DNA from: Sarcina sp034439435
GTDB lineage: Bacteria > Bacillota > Clostridia > Clostridiales > Clostridiaceae
DNA: 64,000 nt
Direction of reading: 5' to 3'
Assembly (NCBI RefSeq): GCF_034439435.1
Contig: NZ_JAPCKJ010000001.1
Span: forward strand, 124,001 to 188,000
Positions 26,280-34,625 of the stretch are shown here, one piece after another. Under the pieces are notes generated by a model. That model was not told the origin of the DNA, made no database searches, and was given only the letters and a program-made list of their open reading frames with translations. Position numbers and translations under genes: made by a program. How positions within the stretch are numbered: the stretch's first letter is position 1; the number at the start of each line of letters is the position of its first letter.

Positions 26280-28112
26280 CTAATTTCCCATTTGGCTTAT
26301 TACCATCTCATAATAATATCCCTTTTTATCCATTAAACTCTTATGGTTTCCACTTTCAAGAATCTTTCCATCTCCAACAACCATAATATTATCAGCATCT
26401 CTAATAGTAGAAAGTCTATGAGCAATTAAAAAGCTCGTTCTATTTTTCATTAATTTAACTAAAGCATTTTGAATATCCTTCTCTGTTTTAGTATCCACAC
26501 TACTAGTTGCTTCATCTAAAATAAGTATAGGACTATCACATAAAACAGCTCTTGCAATAGCTATAAGTTGACGTTGTCCTTGGCTCAAATTATCATTAGA
26601 TCCTGAAACCATAGTGTAATACCCCTTTGGTAATTTACTTATGAATTCATGAGCATGAGCTATTTTTGATGCTTTAATTACATCCTCATCAGAAGCAGAA
26701 CTTTGAGAATATCTTATATTATCCATAATTGTTCCTGTAAATAAACATGTGTCTTGAAGCACTACAGAAAAGCATTTTCTAAGACTATTTCTCTTTAACT
26801 TTCTTATAGATTTATTATCTATAAGAATATCCCCACTATCTGCATCATAAAAACGTGTAAGAAGATTAACAATAGTAGTTTTTCCTGCTCCTGTTTCTCC
26901 AACTAAGGCAATTACCTCACCTGGCTTAACATCAAAACTTATATCATTTAATATTGGTTTTGATTTATCATAAGAAAAACTTACATTTTTAAACTCTACA
27001 TTTCCCTGTGCTGATTGTAATTCTACTGCATCTTCTACATCCTTTATCTCTTCTGCAGTATCTAAAATTTCAAAAACCCTTTCAGCTCCAGCCAGTGCAG
27101 ATTGAATTGTATTAAACATTCCTGCTAAGGAGTTTAAAGGTCTAGAAAACTGTTTTGAATAGCTTAAAAAACTTACAACTGTTCCTACCTCTAATCCAAA
27201 TGCTACTGATAAAACTCCTCCTACAATGGCAACTACAGCAAATATAAAGTTGTTGATAACATTCATTAAAGGCATCATAAACCCTGACCATATTTGTGCC
27301 TTACTACTACTTTTATATAACTTTTCATTAATTGCTTTAAAATCTTCTAATACATCCTCTTGCTTTCCAAAGGCTTTAACCATTTTTAATCCTGAAATAT
27401 TTTCTTCAATAACTCCATTTAAAGTACCAAGACTTCTTTGTTGAGATAAAAAGTAAGCTTTACTTTTAGAGGCTATTATTTTAGTTAATAAAATTACTAA
27501 AGGAATACATAAAAGTACAACTAATGTAAGATAAAAATTTAAGTTTATCATTACTAAAAATGATCCAATCAAGATTAAAGCACTTGATATAAGTTGTGTA
27601 GTAGTTTGAGCTAAAGTAGAACTAATATTATCTACATCATTAGTAATTCTACTCATAGTATCACCATGAGACCTCTTATCATAAAAATCTAAAGGAAGAT
27701 GCTGCATTTTACGAAAGAACTCTGTTCTCAAAGCATGTACCAACTTTTGAGATACTTTTAACATAATTATTTCATTAACACTTGATATTATAAAGTTAGA
27801 TAAATAAAGAGCTACTATAATAATTAAAATCCACATAATTATTTTGGTATTTACAGTTCTTGTACTTATATCAAAATAATTAAATGTTTTACCAACAAAA
27901 TAAGGAATACTTACTGTTATAATTGATGAAATAACAGTTAAAAATATAGCTAAAAATATAGTTTTTCCCCATCTCATATATATTTTAATTATTCTAAGTA
28001 AAGTTCCTTTAGCATTTTTAGGCTTAGCTTTAGGAGCAAACCTATTAGGACCTCCACCACCTTTTCCCATAGAAGGCATTTTTGCTTGTGATTTGTTATA
28101 TGTTTCTCCCAT
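26280..28112 (-). CDS. Heterodimeric ABC multidrug exporter, subunit with catalytic ATP site (BmrD/LmrD-like)
   Basis: 610-aa half-transporter: N-terminal extension, six membrane helices (about 45-345) and an ABC domain (about 370-605). Walker A is GETGAGKTT, Walker B ILILDEATSSVD with catalytic Glu intact, and the H-loop LIAHRLST. The signature is LSQGQRQL, a variant of LSGGQ. In heterodimeric exporters the variant signature belongs to the subunit that completes the degenerate ATP site of its partner, and that fits the partner gene. The ribosome site GGAGG overlaps the end of the upstream gene (4-bp gap), so the two are coupled. Substrate is unknown. Confidence 0.92.
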   Translation of the reverse strand: MGETYNKSQAKMPSMGKGGGGPNRFAPKAKPKNAKGTLLRIIKIYMRWGKTIFLAIFLTVISSIITVSIPYFVGKTFNYFDISTRTVNTKIIMWILIIIVALYLSNFIISSVNEIIMLKVSQKLVHALRTEFFRKMQHLPLDFYDKRSHGDTMSRITNDVDNISSTLAQTTTQLISSALILIGSFLVMINLNFYLTLVVLLCIPLVILLTKIIASKSKAYFLSQQRSLGTLNGVIEENISGLKMVKAFGKQEDVLEDFKAINEKLYKSSSKAQIWSGFMMPLMNVINNFIFAVVAIVGGVLSVAFGLEVGTVVSFLSYSKQFSRPLNSLAGMFNTIQSALAGAERVFEILDTAEEIKDVEDAVELQSAQGNVEFKNVSFSYDKSKPILNDISFDVKPGEVIALVGETGAGKTTIVNLLTRFYDADSGDILIDNKSIRKLKRNSLRKCFSVVLQDTCLFTGTIMDNIRYSQSSASDEDVIKASKIAHAHEFISKLPKGYYTMVSGSNDNLSQGQRQLIAIARAVLCDSPILILDEATSSVDTKTEKDIQNALVKLMKNRTSFLIAHRLSTIRDADNIMVVGDGKILESGNHKSLMDKKGYYYEMVISQMGN

Positions 28113-28115
28113 AAT

Positions 28116-29834
28116 TTATGCCTCCTTGCTACTTTCTATTTGAGTTCTATAAATGTCTCTATAAATATCACAGCTTTTCATCAGTTCACTATGAGTTCCA
28201 AATCCAACATTTTCTCCATTATCCATAACTAAAATTTTATCTGAAGCCATAGCTGTTCCACATCTTTGAGTAATAGTAATAACAGTTTCATCCTTCATAT
28301 AGGAATTAATATTATCTCTAACTTTACTCTCCGTAACTGCATCTAAAGCACTAGTGGCATCATCTAAAATAAGTATCTTGGCATTTTTAATAATTCCACG
28401 TGCTATAGAAATTCTCTGTTTTTGTCCTCCAGATAAATTAACTCCTCCACTACCTAAGGTAGATTGAAATTCTTCTGGCATATTATAAATAAAAGATGCC
28501 TCAGCTTTTTTTGCTGATTCTTTTATTTCCTCTTCTGAAGCATTTTTATCTCCCCATTTGATATTATCACTAATAGACCCTGAAAATAACATTGGCTTTT
28601 GAGGCACAATAGAAATGCTTCTTCTAAGAAGGTCTACCTCCTTGTCTTTTATATTCTTTCCATCAATTAAGATTTCTCCTTTATTTACATCATAAAATTT
28701 TAATAATAACCAAACTATTGTGGACTTTCCACTTCCTGTTGGTCCTATAATAGCTAATTTTTCTCCAGCATTTAAAGAAAAGCTTAAATCATTAATAGCC
28801 GGTATTCCACTTCCATTAGGATAAGAAAAAGTAACATTTTTAAATTCTATTTTTCCTTTTAACTCTGAAACTTTTCCCTTTTCAGTAAAATCATCCTCAC
28901 AATTAAATATTTCTTTAATACGTGCAGTAGATGCCTTTGTTCTAACAAAAGTATTAAATATGTTAGTTATCATTATTAAAGAGGTAAGAATTTGTGCCAT
29001 ATATATTGTAAAAGCTGTTATATCTCCTGGATTTGCAAGATTTAAAGAGAAAAGCTTACTTCCAATCCATATTACAATTACTGTTCCTATTCCAACGGTG
29101 AAAGTAATAAGAGGGGATACTATTGTTATAATCATCTGAGAAGAAACGCTATTTTTCATTAATGTATTATTAGCCTCTCCAAATTTCTCTTCTTCCTTAT
29201 TATAAGTTGAAAATGCCTTAACTAACCTAACTCCTATTAAGTATTCTTGAACTACAGAGTTAACCTTATCTATTGATTTTTGTAACTTATAAAATCGTGG
29301 GTAACTAAGTTTCATACTAACTACTATAAGTCCCACAACTATGATTACAACTCCATAAATAATTAAAGAAAGCCTGAAATTAAGTATTGTTGCAAGAACA
29401 ATACTTCCTATACAAGTTATAGGAGCTTTTAGAAATATACGCATAATTCCATTTATAAATTGTACAATCTGCGAAGTATCATTTGTCATACGTGTAATAA
29501 GAGAACCACTTTCTATTTTATCTGATCCATTTTCCGAAAAATATAATATTTTTCTAAATAAATCATACCTTAAATCTGCACCAACTCTTTGAGAAACCTT
29601 AGAAGCTAATATATTACGAGTTATAGCAAAACAGGCACCAAGCCCCGTAACTATAAGCATTAATCCTCCCCAGTAATAAACACTTGAAAGGTTTGCTCCA
29701 TCTATTCCTAAATTAATTATGTTAGACATAAGAGTCGGTCCAAGTAAATCACATATAGCTTCCATAGTTACACAAATTATAGCAGTTAAAAAAGGAAGCT
29801 TATATCTCTTAAAATATTTGCTATAAAAACTCAC
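28116..29834 (-). CDS. Heterodimeric ABC multidrug exporter, subunit with degenerate ATP site (BmrC/LmrC-like)
   Basis: 572-aa half-transporter with six membrane helices (about 15-305) and an ABC domain (about 330-570). Walker A is GPTGSGKST and the signature is canonical LSGGQKQR. Walker B is ILILDDATSALD, with Asp where the catalytic Glu should be, and the H-loop reads ITQRCG with Gln instead of His. So this chain forms the non-hydrolytic site of an asymmetric dimer with the next gene. The start is GTG at 29834 preceded by GGAGAGGG. There is no adjacent regulator, and the 400-bp upstream gap separates it from a divergent DUF1097 gene. Confidence 0.92.
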   Translation of the reverse strand: MSFYSKYFKRYKLPFLTAIICVTMEAICDLLGPTLMSNIINLGIDGANLSSVYYWGGLMLIVTGLGACFAITRNILASKVSQRVGADLRYDLFRKILYFSENGSDKIESGSLITRMTNDTSQIVQFINGIMRIFLKAPITCIGSIVLATILNFRLSLIIYGVVIIVVGLIVVSMKLSYPRFYKLQKSIDKVNSVVQEYLIGVRLVKAFSTYNKEEEKFGEANNTLMKNSVSSQMIITIVSPLITFTVGIGTVIVIWIGSKLFSLNLANPGDITAFTIYMAQILTSLIMITNIFNTFVRTKASTARIKEIFNCEDDFTEKGKVSELKGKIEFKNVTFSYPNGSGIPAINDLSFSLNAGEKLAIIGPTGSGKSTIVWLLLKFYDVNKGEILIDGKNIKDKEVDLLRRSISIVPQKPMLFSGSISDNIKWGDKNASEEEIKESAKKAEASFIYNMPEEFQSTLGSGGVNLSGGQKQRISIARGIIKNAKILILDDATSALDAVTESKVRDNINSYMKDETVITITQRCGTAMASDKILVMDNGENVGFGTHSELMKSCDIYRDIYRTQIESSKEA

Positions 29835-30260
29835 TTTTCCCTCTCCTTTTCTTTATTTCTTTTCCACTTATCTATATTTTAAATAAATATTGATTATATA
29901 TATCTAAAATAAATATTAGTTTAAAATATAGTCTTTTTTTTATATTAACTAATATTATTTATTAATAACTTATTAATCTTATTACTATATAATTCTTGCA
30001 TATTTTTAAGCTTTGTGCCAGTAAAATATATATTTTCTCTATCACTACTAATTGCTTATGGCCTTTATTCATTATAATAGTTTTAAAAAAAATTAATAGC
30101 TAGTTTAATATTACTTTTTAATAATTTCCAATAAAATTATATATTAAGCTTTTGTAAATTAATTAGTTGATTAAAGGTTTACTTTTGGATAAAATATTAA
30201 GGTATGATAAAAAACACTAGGATTAAAGTTTAGGAGATACTAACAGGAGGATAAAGTTTT
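29835..30260. other. Divergent intergenic region
   Basis: About 425 bp of AT-rich DNA between the ABC operon and the DUF1097 gene, presumably holding both promoters. I see no strong inverted repeat or riboswitch. Confidence 0.5.
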
Positions 30261-30728
30261 ATGGACGTACTTTTTTTCGTAGCAATTAGCGTTGGAGTAC
30301 TATCTGGAGTTTGGGCATGGATGGCAGCAGTATTTGGAATGGTAAGTTGGACTGGATTTGTTGGGTGGACTAGTTACTATTCATCAGGTGGAATGGCTAA
30401 AGGTCTTTTTAGATCTCTTTGCTCAAATGCAACAGGTATTATTTACGCTTTACTTATTATAAAGGGATCATCTATTTTCCCAAATGAATATTGGTCTTAT
30501 TTTTTAACAGCATTCTTTTCTTTTATGATGGTAATACAAGCAAAGCTTAAGAAATTCGAATTTATATCAGGAGCATTTTGTGGTTGTTTCTCAACCTTTG
30601 GATTAAACGGAAATTGGCAAGCAGTTGTACCAGCATTGCTTTGTGGTAATGTGTTAGGATATATATCACAAAAGATAGGAATATACTGTCATGATGTATT
30701 TAGTAAAAATCCTAAAAGATCTAAATAA
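30261..30728 (+). CDS. DUF1097 family membrane protein
   Basis: 155 aa with four to five membrane helices. The pattern GVWAWMAAVFGMVSWTGFVGWTSYYSSGG, followed later by a Gly/Cys-rich GAFCGCFSTFG helix, fits the DUF1097 family (E. coli YcdZ relatives), whose function is unknown. AGGAGG is a strong ribosome site. It is monocistronic on the plus strand with a terminator just downstream. It is one of few plus-strand genes in the window. Confidence 0.8.
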   Translation: MDVLFFVAISVGVLSGVWAWMAAVFGMVSWTGFVGWTSYYSSGGMAKGLFRSLCSNATGIIYALLIIKGSSIFPNEYWSYFLTAFFSFMMVIQAKLKKFEFISGAFCGCFSTFGLNGNWQAVVPALLCGNVLGYISQKIGIYCHDVFSKNPKRSK

Positions 30729-30736
30729 ATAATACT

Positions 30737-30776
30737 AAAAACCTCAGCATTAAATTATATTAATACTGAGGTTTTA
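30737..30776. terminator. Bidirectional terminator after the DUF1097 gene
   Basis: AAAACCTCAG.ATTAA pairs with TTAAT.CTGAGGTTTT (interrupted by one base), a stem of about 15 bp. It serves the convergent genes on both sides. Confidence 0.88.
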
Positions 30777-30919
30777 AAATTTATGTTTATTAATTACTTT
30801 TTACTTCCACATTATCTCAATACCTTCATAAAATGTACAGTTAACACTATATACTCAAACGAATTTTTTAAATTTCTCCAACTCAATACTTACTCTATAT
30901 TAAAGTATCTAGTATTCTA

Positions 30920-32134
30920 TTAAAAGTGACCCCTGATTTTCTTAATAAATACAACCTTAAGATAATCACTTTCTTCATATTCCTTTGAAATTCTAAAATC
31001 TGATGGTAATGAGTACTCTTCTAAAATTTTGTAAGTACCATACATTTCTCTAAATGCAGTAGCTATAAATTCTTTGAATCTTTTCATATTAAAATTACTA
31101 CAATTTGTAGAAGCCACTATTACTCCATTATCTTCTGTTATAGCAATTGCTTCTTTAAGAAGATCCTTATAATTATGAGCCGCGCTAAATTGGAATTTCT
31201 TTGACTTAGCAAAACTAGGTGGATCAAGTATAACTAAATCATATTTTACTCCTTGCTTAACAGCATATTTAAAGTAATTAAATACATCTTCTACGACTAT
31301 ATCCTGAGCTTCATAATCTATTCCATTTATACTGAATTGTTCGATTGTTTTTGGTAAACTTCTATTTGCAAGGTCAACACTTGTTGTCTTTTTTGCACCC
31401 CCTAAAGCTGCATACACAGAGAATGCTCCTGTATAAGAAAATGTATTTAAAACATTCTTTCCTCTTGAATATTTATCTCTAATAGTTCTTCTTACATTTC
31501 TTTGATCTAAGAATACTCCAACCATTGCACCTTCATCTAGGTATATGGCAAAATTAACTCCATTTTCTTTTACTATAATCGGGAAATTTCCTCTTTCCCC
31601 CATTATAAATCCATCTTCTTCTATGTAAGCACCATTCTCATCAAATCTCTTCTTCTGATAAATAGCCTTAAATTCAACTATTCTCTTTAATGAATTTAAC
31701 ACCTCATCTCTAAACTTATAAATACCTCTACTATACCAGTTTATTAAGTAATAGCCATCAAAGTAATCAATAGTTAAACCGCCTATACCATCTCCTTCTC
31801 CATTAAACACTCTAAATGCGTTTGTATCCTTACTTCTATAAAGCCCCGCTCTCTTATTTAATGCAGATATTATCTTTCTCTCAAAGAAACTTATATCTAT
31901 CTTTGTATTTTCTTTAGTACTAAGAATCCATCCATAGCCTTTATTTTGCTTTCCATGATATCCTCTTGCAACGAATCTGTTTTTTTCATCTACTAATTTA
32001 ACTAGCTCTCCTTCTTTATTAAAAGCATCAAAATTTATTATGGCTTCCTTGAAAATTAATGGATATCCACTTTTAAATTTATCTACATATCTTGATTTCA
32101 CTTTTATGGTAATTTCTTTTTTCATCTTTTCCAT
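30920..32134 (-). CDS. Class I rRNA methyltransferase, RlmI/RlmK-like, with PUA domain
   Basis: 404 aa. An N-terminal PUA-like RNA-binding domain (about 8-80, LKSGYPLIFKEAI-type strand pattern with VKLVDEKNRFVARGYHG) is followed by a Rossmann SAM domain. Motif I is NTFSYTGAFSVYAALGGA with the acidic VDLANRSL loop, and motif IV is LVILDPPSFAKSK. These match 23S rRNA cytosine-C5 methyltransferases of the RlmI type. Which of the two close starts is used (32134, or 32125 with GGATGG upstream) is unclear. Immediately downstream of its promoter side lies the distal junction of the ssrA island. Confidence 0.88.
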   Translation of the reverse strand: MEKMKKEITIKVKSRYVDKFKSGYPLIFKEAIINFDAFNKEGELVKLVDEKNRFVARGYHGKQNKGYGWILSTKENTKIDISFFERKIISALNKRAGLYRSKDTNAFRVFNGEGDGIGGLTIDYFDGYYLINWYSRGIYKFRDEVLNSLKRIVEFKAIYQKKRFDENGAYIEEDGFIMGERGNFPIIVKENGVNFAIYLDEGAMVGVFLDQRNVRRTIRDKYSRGKNVLNTFSYTGAFSVYAALGGAKKTTSVDLANRSLPKTIEQFSINGIDYEAQDIVVEDVFNYFKYAVKQGVKYDLVILDPPSFAKSKKFQFSAAHNYKDLLKEAIAITEDNGVIVASTNCSNFNMKRFKEFIATAFREMYGTYKILEEYSLPSDFRISKEYEESDYLKVVFIKKIRGHF

Positions 32135-32283
32135 CCAATCTTTTGTTTTTTATTTTTCATTTTTTCTTAATGTAATAAACTTAATTTTTATAAAAAATCT
32201 ATTTCTTAAATATTATATCATTAGTAATATCATTTTAGTATTTTAATAAATTCTCACTCTATCCTAAATATATTAAAATAAAA

Positions 32284-32308
32284 AAACCACGATTTTATAT
32301 CATGGTTT
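32284..32308 (-). terminator. Terminator at the distal island junction (J1)
   Basis: AAACCACGAT/ATCATGGTTT stem with T-run on the minus strand. It ends module A and overlaps the ssrA-end repeat at 32306-32323. Confidence 0.8.
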
Positions 32309-32323
32309 ATATGGTGGAGGCGA
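32306..32323. repeat. Distal copy of the ssrA 3' end (attachment-site repeat J1)
   Basis: The 18-bp sequence TTTATATGGTGGAGGCGA is identical to 39859-39876, where it is the 3' end of the tmRNA gene (including CCA) plus the start of its terminator. A perfect direct repeat of a tmRNA 3' end 7.5 kb away is the classic footprint of an island integrated at ssrA. Confidence 0.85.
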
Positions 32324-32354
32324 GGCGTTACTATTAGTATCCTCGACCATCTTT

Positions 32355-33185
32355 TTATTTACATCTTGCCCAACTTTTATTATTTAGTTTATAATCTGAT
32401 ATCTTAAAATAAGGTTCATTAGCTCCATTTTCTAAAAAACTTGCAAATGCTCTAATAGAGTGAGATTCTATCTTTTTTTTAATATCCCAATATCTAGGTT
32501 TTATTACCTCATATTTAAACATATTCCACCCTGGTATTTCTTTTCTCTTTGGTTTAACTCTTTTTCCTAATTCATCACAACACCCTATATATATTTCCTT
32601 ATTATTATCATCTAATAAATAATACACTATATTTTTTACTTCTTTATGCTTAAATAATTCATCTATTGGTATCCATTCTGATGAATACTGAATAATATCT
32701 TCAACAGCTTCATTAGTTTCACTTTGTTCTAAATCTAATACATTCCATTGTATTATCTTTTTAAAAAACTCATCATATTCTGTTTTAATTTTTAAAAATG
32801 GTATTATCTCAATTACACCGTTTTTGTTAGACTTTAATTGTAGCACTTCTCTATTGATTCCATCAGTAGTTATATAATAATTACTATTCTCATCATATGG
32901 TATTTCTTCTGTTTTAATCGCTAAAAAGGTATGGATAAATTCTTTTTTTAATGCTTTATTCAAATCTTTATAATAAGATAATTGATAGTATGGATTACCT
33001 TTTTTTCTACCCCTATAAGATATTTTACCATCATATATATTATTATTAAATTTCAATTTAACTTCTTCAACATGACCTATTTTCCATTTAGAAATATCAA
33101 TTAATGCATCTATCTCATCATTAGCTATTGTTATCTTTCCACTTTCTAACATAGTTTTATTTATTTTTACACAATATGTTCCCAT
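32355..33185 (-). CDS. GIY-YIG nuclease-domain protein, probable restriction endonuclease
   Basis: 276 aa. Residues 183-276 show a GIY-YIG nuclease: V-Y-Y at 187-189, Y-I-G at 199-201, Arg209 in the helix, Glu240 (IESHSIRAF) and Asn268. All five active-site positions are therefore present. Residues 1-180 are an unrecognised domain rich in strands (YDGKISYRGRKKGNPYYQLS), possibly for DNA recognition. The gene directly follows a DNA adenine methyltransferase gene (74-bp gap), so a type II restriction pair with the nuclease second is the likely reading. GGAGG precedes the start. It ends 32 bp before the island junction. The function has not been tested. Confidence 0.72.
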   Translation of the reverse strand: MGTYCVKINKTMLESGKITIANDEIDALIDISKWKIGHVEEVKLKFNNNIYDGKISYRGRKKGNPYYQLSYYKDLNKALKKEFIHTFLAIKTEEIPYDENSNYYITTDGINREVLQLKSNKNGVIEIIPFLKIKTEYDEFFKKIIQWNVLDLEQSETNEAVEDIIQYSSEWIPIDELFKHKEVKNIVYYLLDDNNKEIYIGCCDELGKRVKPKRKEIPGWNMFKYEVIKPRYWDIKKKIESHSIRAFASFLENGANEPYFKISDYKLNNKSWARCK

Positions 33186-33259
33186 AACTCCTCCATAAAA
33201 CTAATTTTATCTTTAGTATCTATCAAACTATAAACTTATATACAATATTAGTATCCTTT

Positions 33260-33823
33260 TTACTTACATTCTTTATCATAAATCCAGTTTATTACAGGTT
33301 GTCCTACGTATCCTTTTTCCCATACAAACCAAGCATATGCAGTTGTTCCGCTATTCTTAGGTTTTTCTTCATTTTCTGGATACATAGTAACTCTTGAAGA
33401 AAAAACATATATTGACTTTAACGGTAACGATGATAATAACTCTCGCCTTCCTTCACCTTCTAAGAATGTTAATCTCAATAATAAAGCCATCTTTTTTACA
33501 TATATCGTTGATAAATGCTCTACTATTTTATTTAGTATATTTCTATTATACGGAGGATTAGTAATTATATTATCACTTACCTTATTTATTAGTAATACAT
33601 CTATTCCTTTTTCTCCATAAATATTATCTTCAGCTGCAATATCTGATGACTTAACTTTATAACCATATTCCTCTAAAACCTTGCTTATAGCACCTTTTCC
33701 ACAACATGGTTCTAAAATCATACCATCAAATCCTTCTCTCTTTAATAAAGCTTCTATTGCCCATTTTGGAGTTTCATAAAAATCTCCTTGTTTTTTTCTT
33801 TTTGTACTAGAATCTCCTACCAT
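33260..33823 (-). CDS. DNA N6-adenine methyltransferase, short form
   Basis: 187 aa SAM-dependent enzyme. DFYETPKWAIEALLKRE is at the N-terminus (the phage-type adenine methylase opening). SAM motif I is LEPCCGKGAISKVLEEYG with key residues at 38-44, an acidic SSDI loop follows, and catalytic motif IV NPPY is at 89-92. There is little space for a target-recognition domain, as in phage and Dam-like short enzymes. It is expressed first in a two-gene unit with the GIY-YIG protein and would protect host DNA from it. A GAGGATAT ribosome site lies 5 nt upstream. The recognition site is unknown. Confidence 0.82.
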   Translation of the reverse strand: MVGDSSTKRKKQGDFYETPKWAIEALLKREGFDGMILEPCCGKGAISKVLEEYGYKVKSSDIAAEDNIYGEKGIDVLLINKVSDNIITNPPYNRNILNKIVEHLSTIYVKKMALLLRLTFLEGEGRRELLSSLPLKSIYVFSSRVTMYPENEEKPKNSGTTAYAWFVWEKGYVGQPVINWIYDKECK

Positions 33824-34020
33824 AATATCCTCATAAATTAAATGTTATATAATTTAATCAATATGACACAATTAATTATTATATGAATTAAATTTATATA
33901 AAATACTATAGATATTTACATAACTCCTTTATTAAAATCCACTAATCCAAGCACTTTCAATTTTCAATTATATAGCTTTGTTCTTTCAATCTTAGTTATC
34001 AGTAAAATATTATCTTTAAT

Positions 34021-34532
34021 AAAAATCCACCATCTTAGTTGGTGGTATTTACTTAGCCCTATAAGGGCATAGCTACCTCCATTGCGTCTTAAGATGCTTA
34101 AATTGGACTACCAACCGCATACTTCTTTACTTACTACTCTTAAAAGTATCAATATATTCCTTTATACTAATTTGATTAGCTATCATATCTTCTTGTTCTT
34201 GATTATATATATTCTTCAATTGCCTTCTTATTTTTTCCGACAGTATAAACGTAAAATCCCCTGCACCAGAAATGCATATTTATATTTTAAATTTGCAAGT
34301 TTCTCAAAAATCATAAGACTACTATTACCTTTTAAAAATCCAACAAAGCTTGAAACACTCATTTTAGGTGGTATTTCAACAAGCATTTATATGTGGTCTA
34401 TGTAAACGTGCGCTTTTACTATTTTAACGCCTCTCCATCCACAAAGCTATCTTAATATCTTACCTATTTCTTGTTTTTTCTTACACCACTAAAGCTCATA
34501 TGAACACACTCGCATAACGAGTGATTTTCATT
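34021..34532 (-). mobile_element. Degenerate IS200/IS605-type insertion sequence, copy A
   Basis: Ends are marked by subterminal hairpins: AATCCACCA...TGGTGGTATT at the left and CACTCGCATAACGAGTG at the right. Minus-strand fragments of a Y1 transposase are readable (LVEIPPKMSVSSFVGFLKGN, then FEKFANLKYKY, and after a shift KAIEEYIRNQEQ). Compared with copy B, about 90-100 bp of the 5' coding region is missing and there is a frame break, so it is inactive. Plus-strand open frames here are shadows of it. The right end lies 10 bp from the J2 terminator. Confidence 0.8.
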
Positions 34533-34541
34533 AACCAAAAA

Positions 34542-34592
34542 AAATCCACGATATTCGTATCGTGGATTTATAATTAAGGCAAATCATGACAT
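34542..34592. repeat. Internal island junction J2: ssrA-type terminator plus decayed ssrA-end sequence
   Basis: The hairpin at 34542-34569 (AAATCCACGAT/ATCGTGGATTT) has the same stem as the ssrA terminator at 39834-39861. It is followed by TTTATA and a decayed end AATTAAGGCAAATCATGAC. The last part aligns with J3 (GGCGAATCACGACC...) with a few mismatches through about 34592. It also acts as terminator for the Fic-DUF262 gene. Confidence 0.65.
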
Positions 34593-34625
34593 TTGAAATC
34601 TATCGTTAGACTTATTTAATTATTT

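Noticed and set aside
34082..34405. Plus-strand 107-codon frame, and the similar one at 39395-39733
   Set aside because: Antisense shadows of the degenerate IS200 transposase. Their similarity to each other only reflects the two IS copies.
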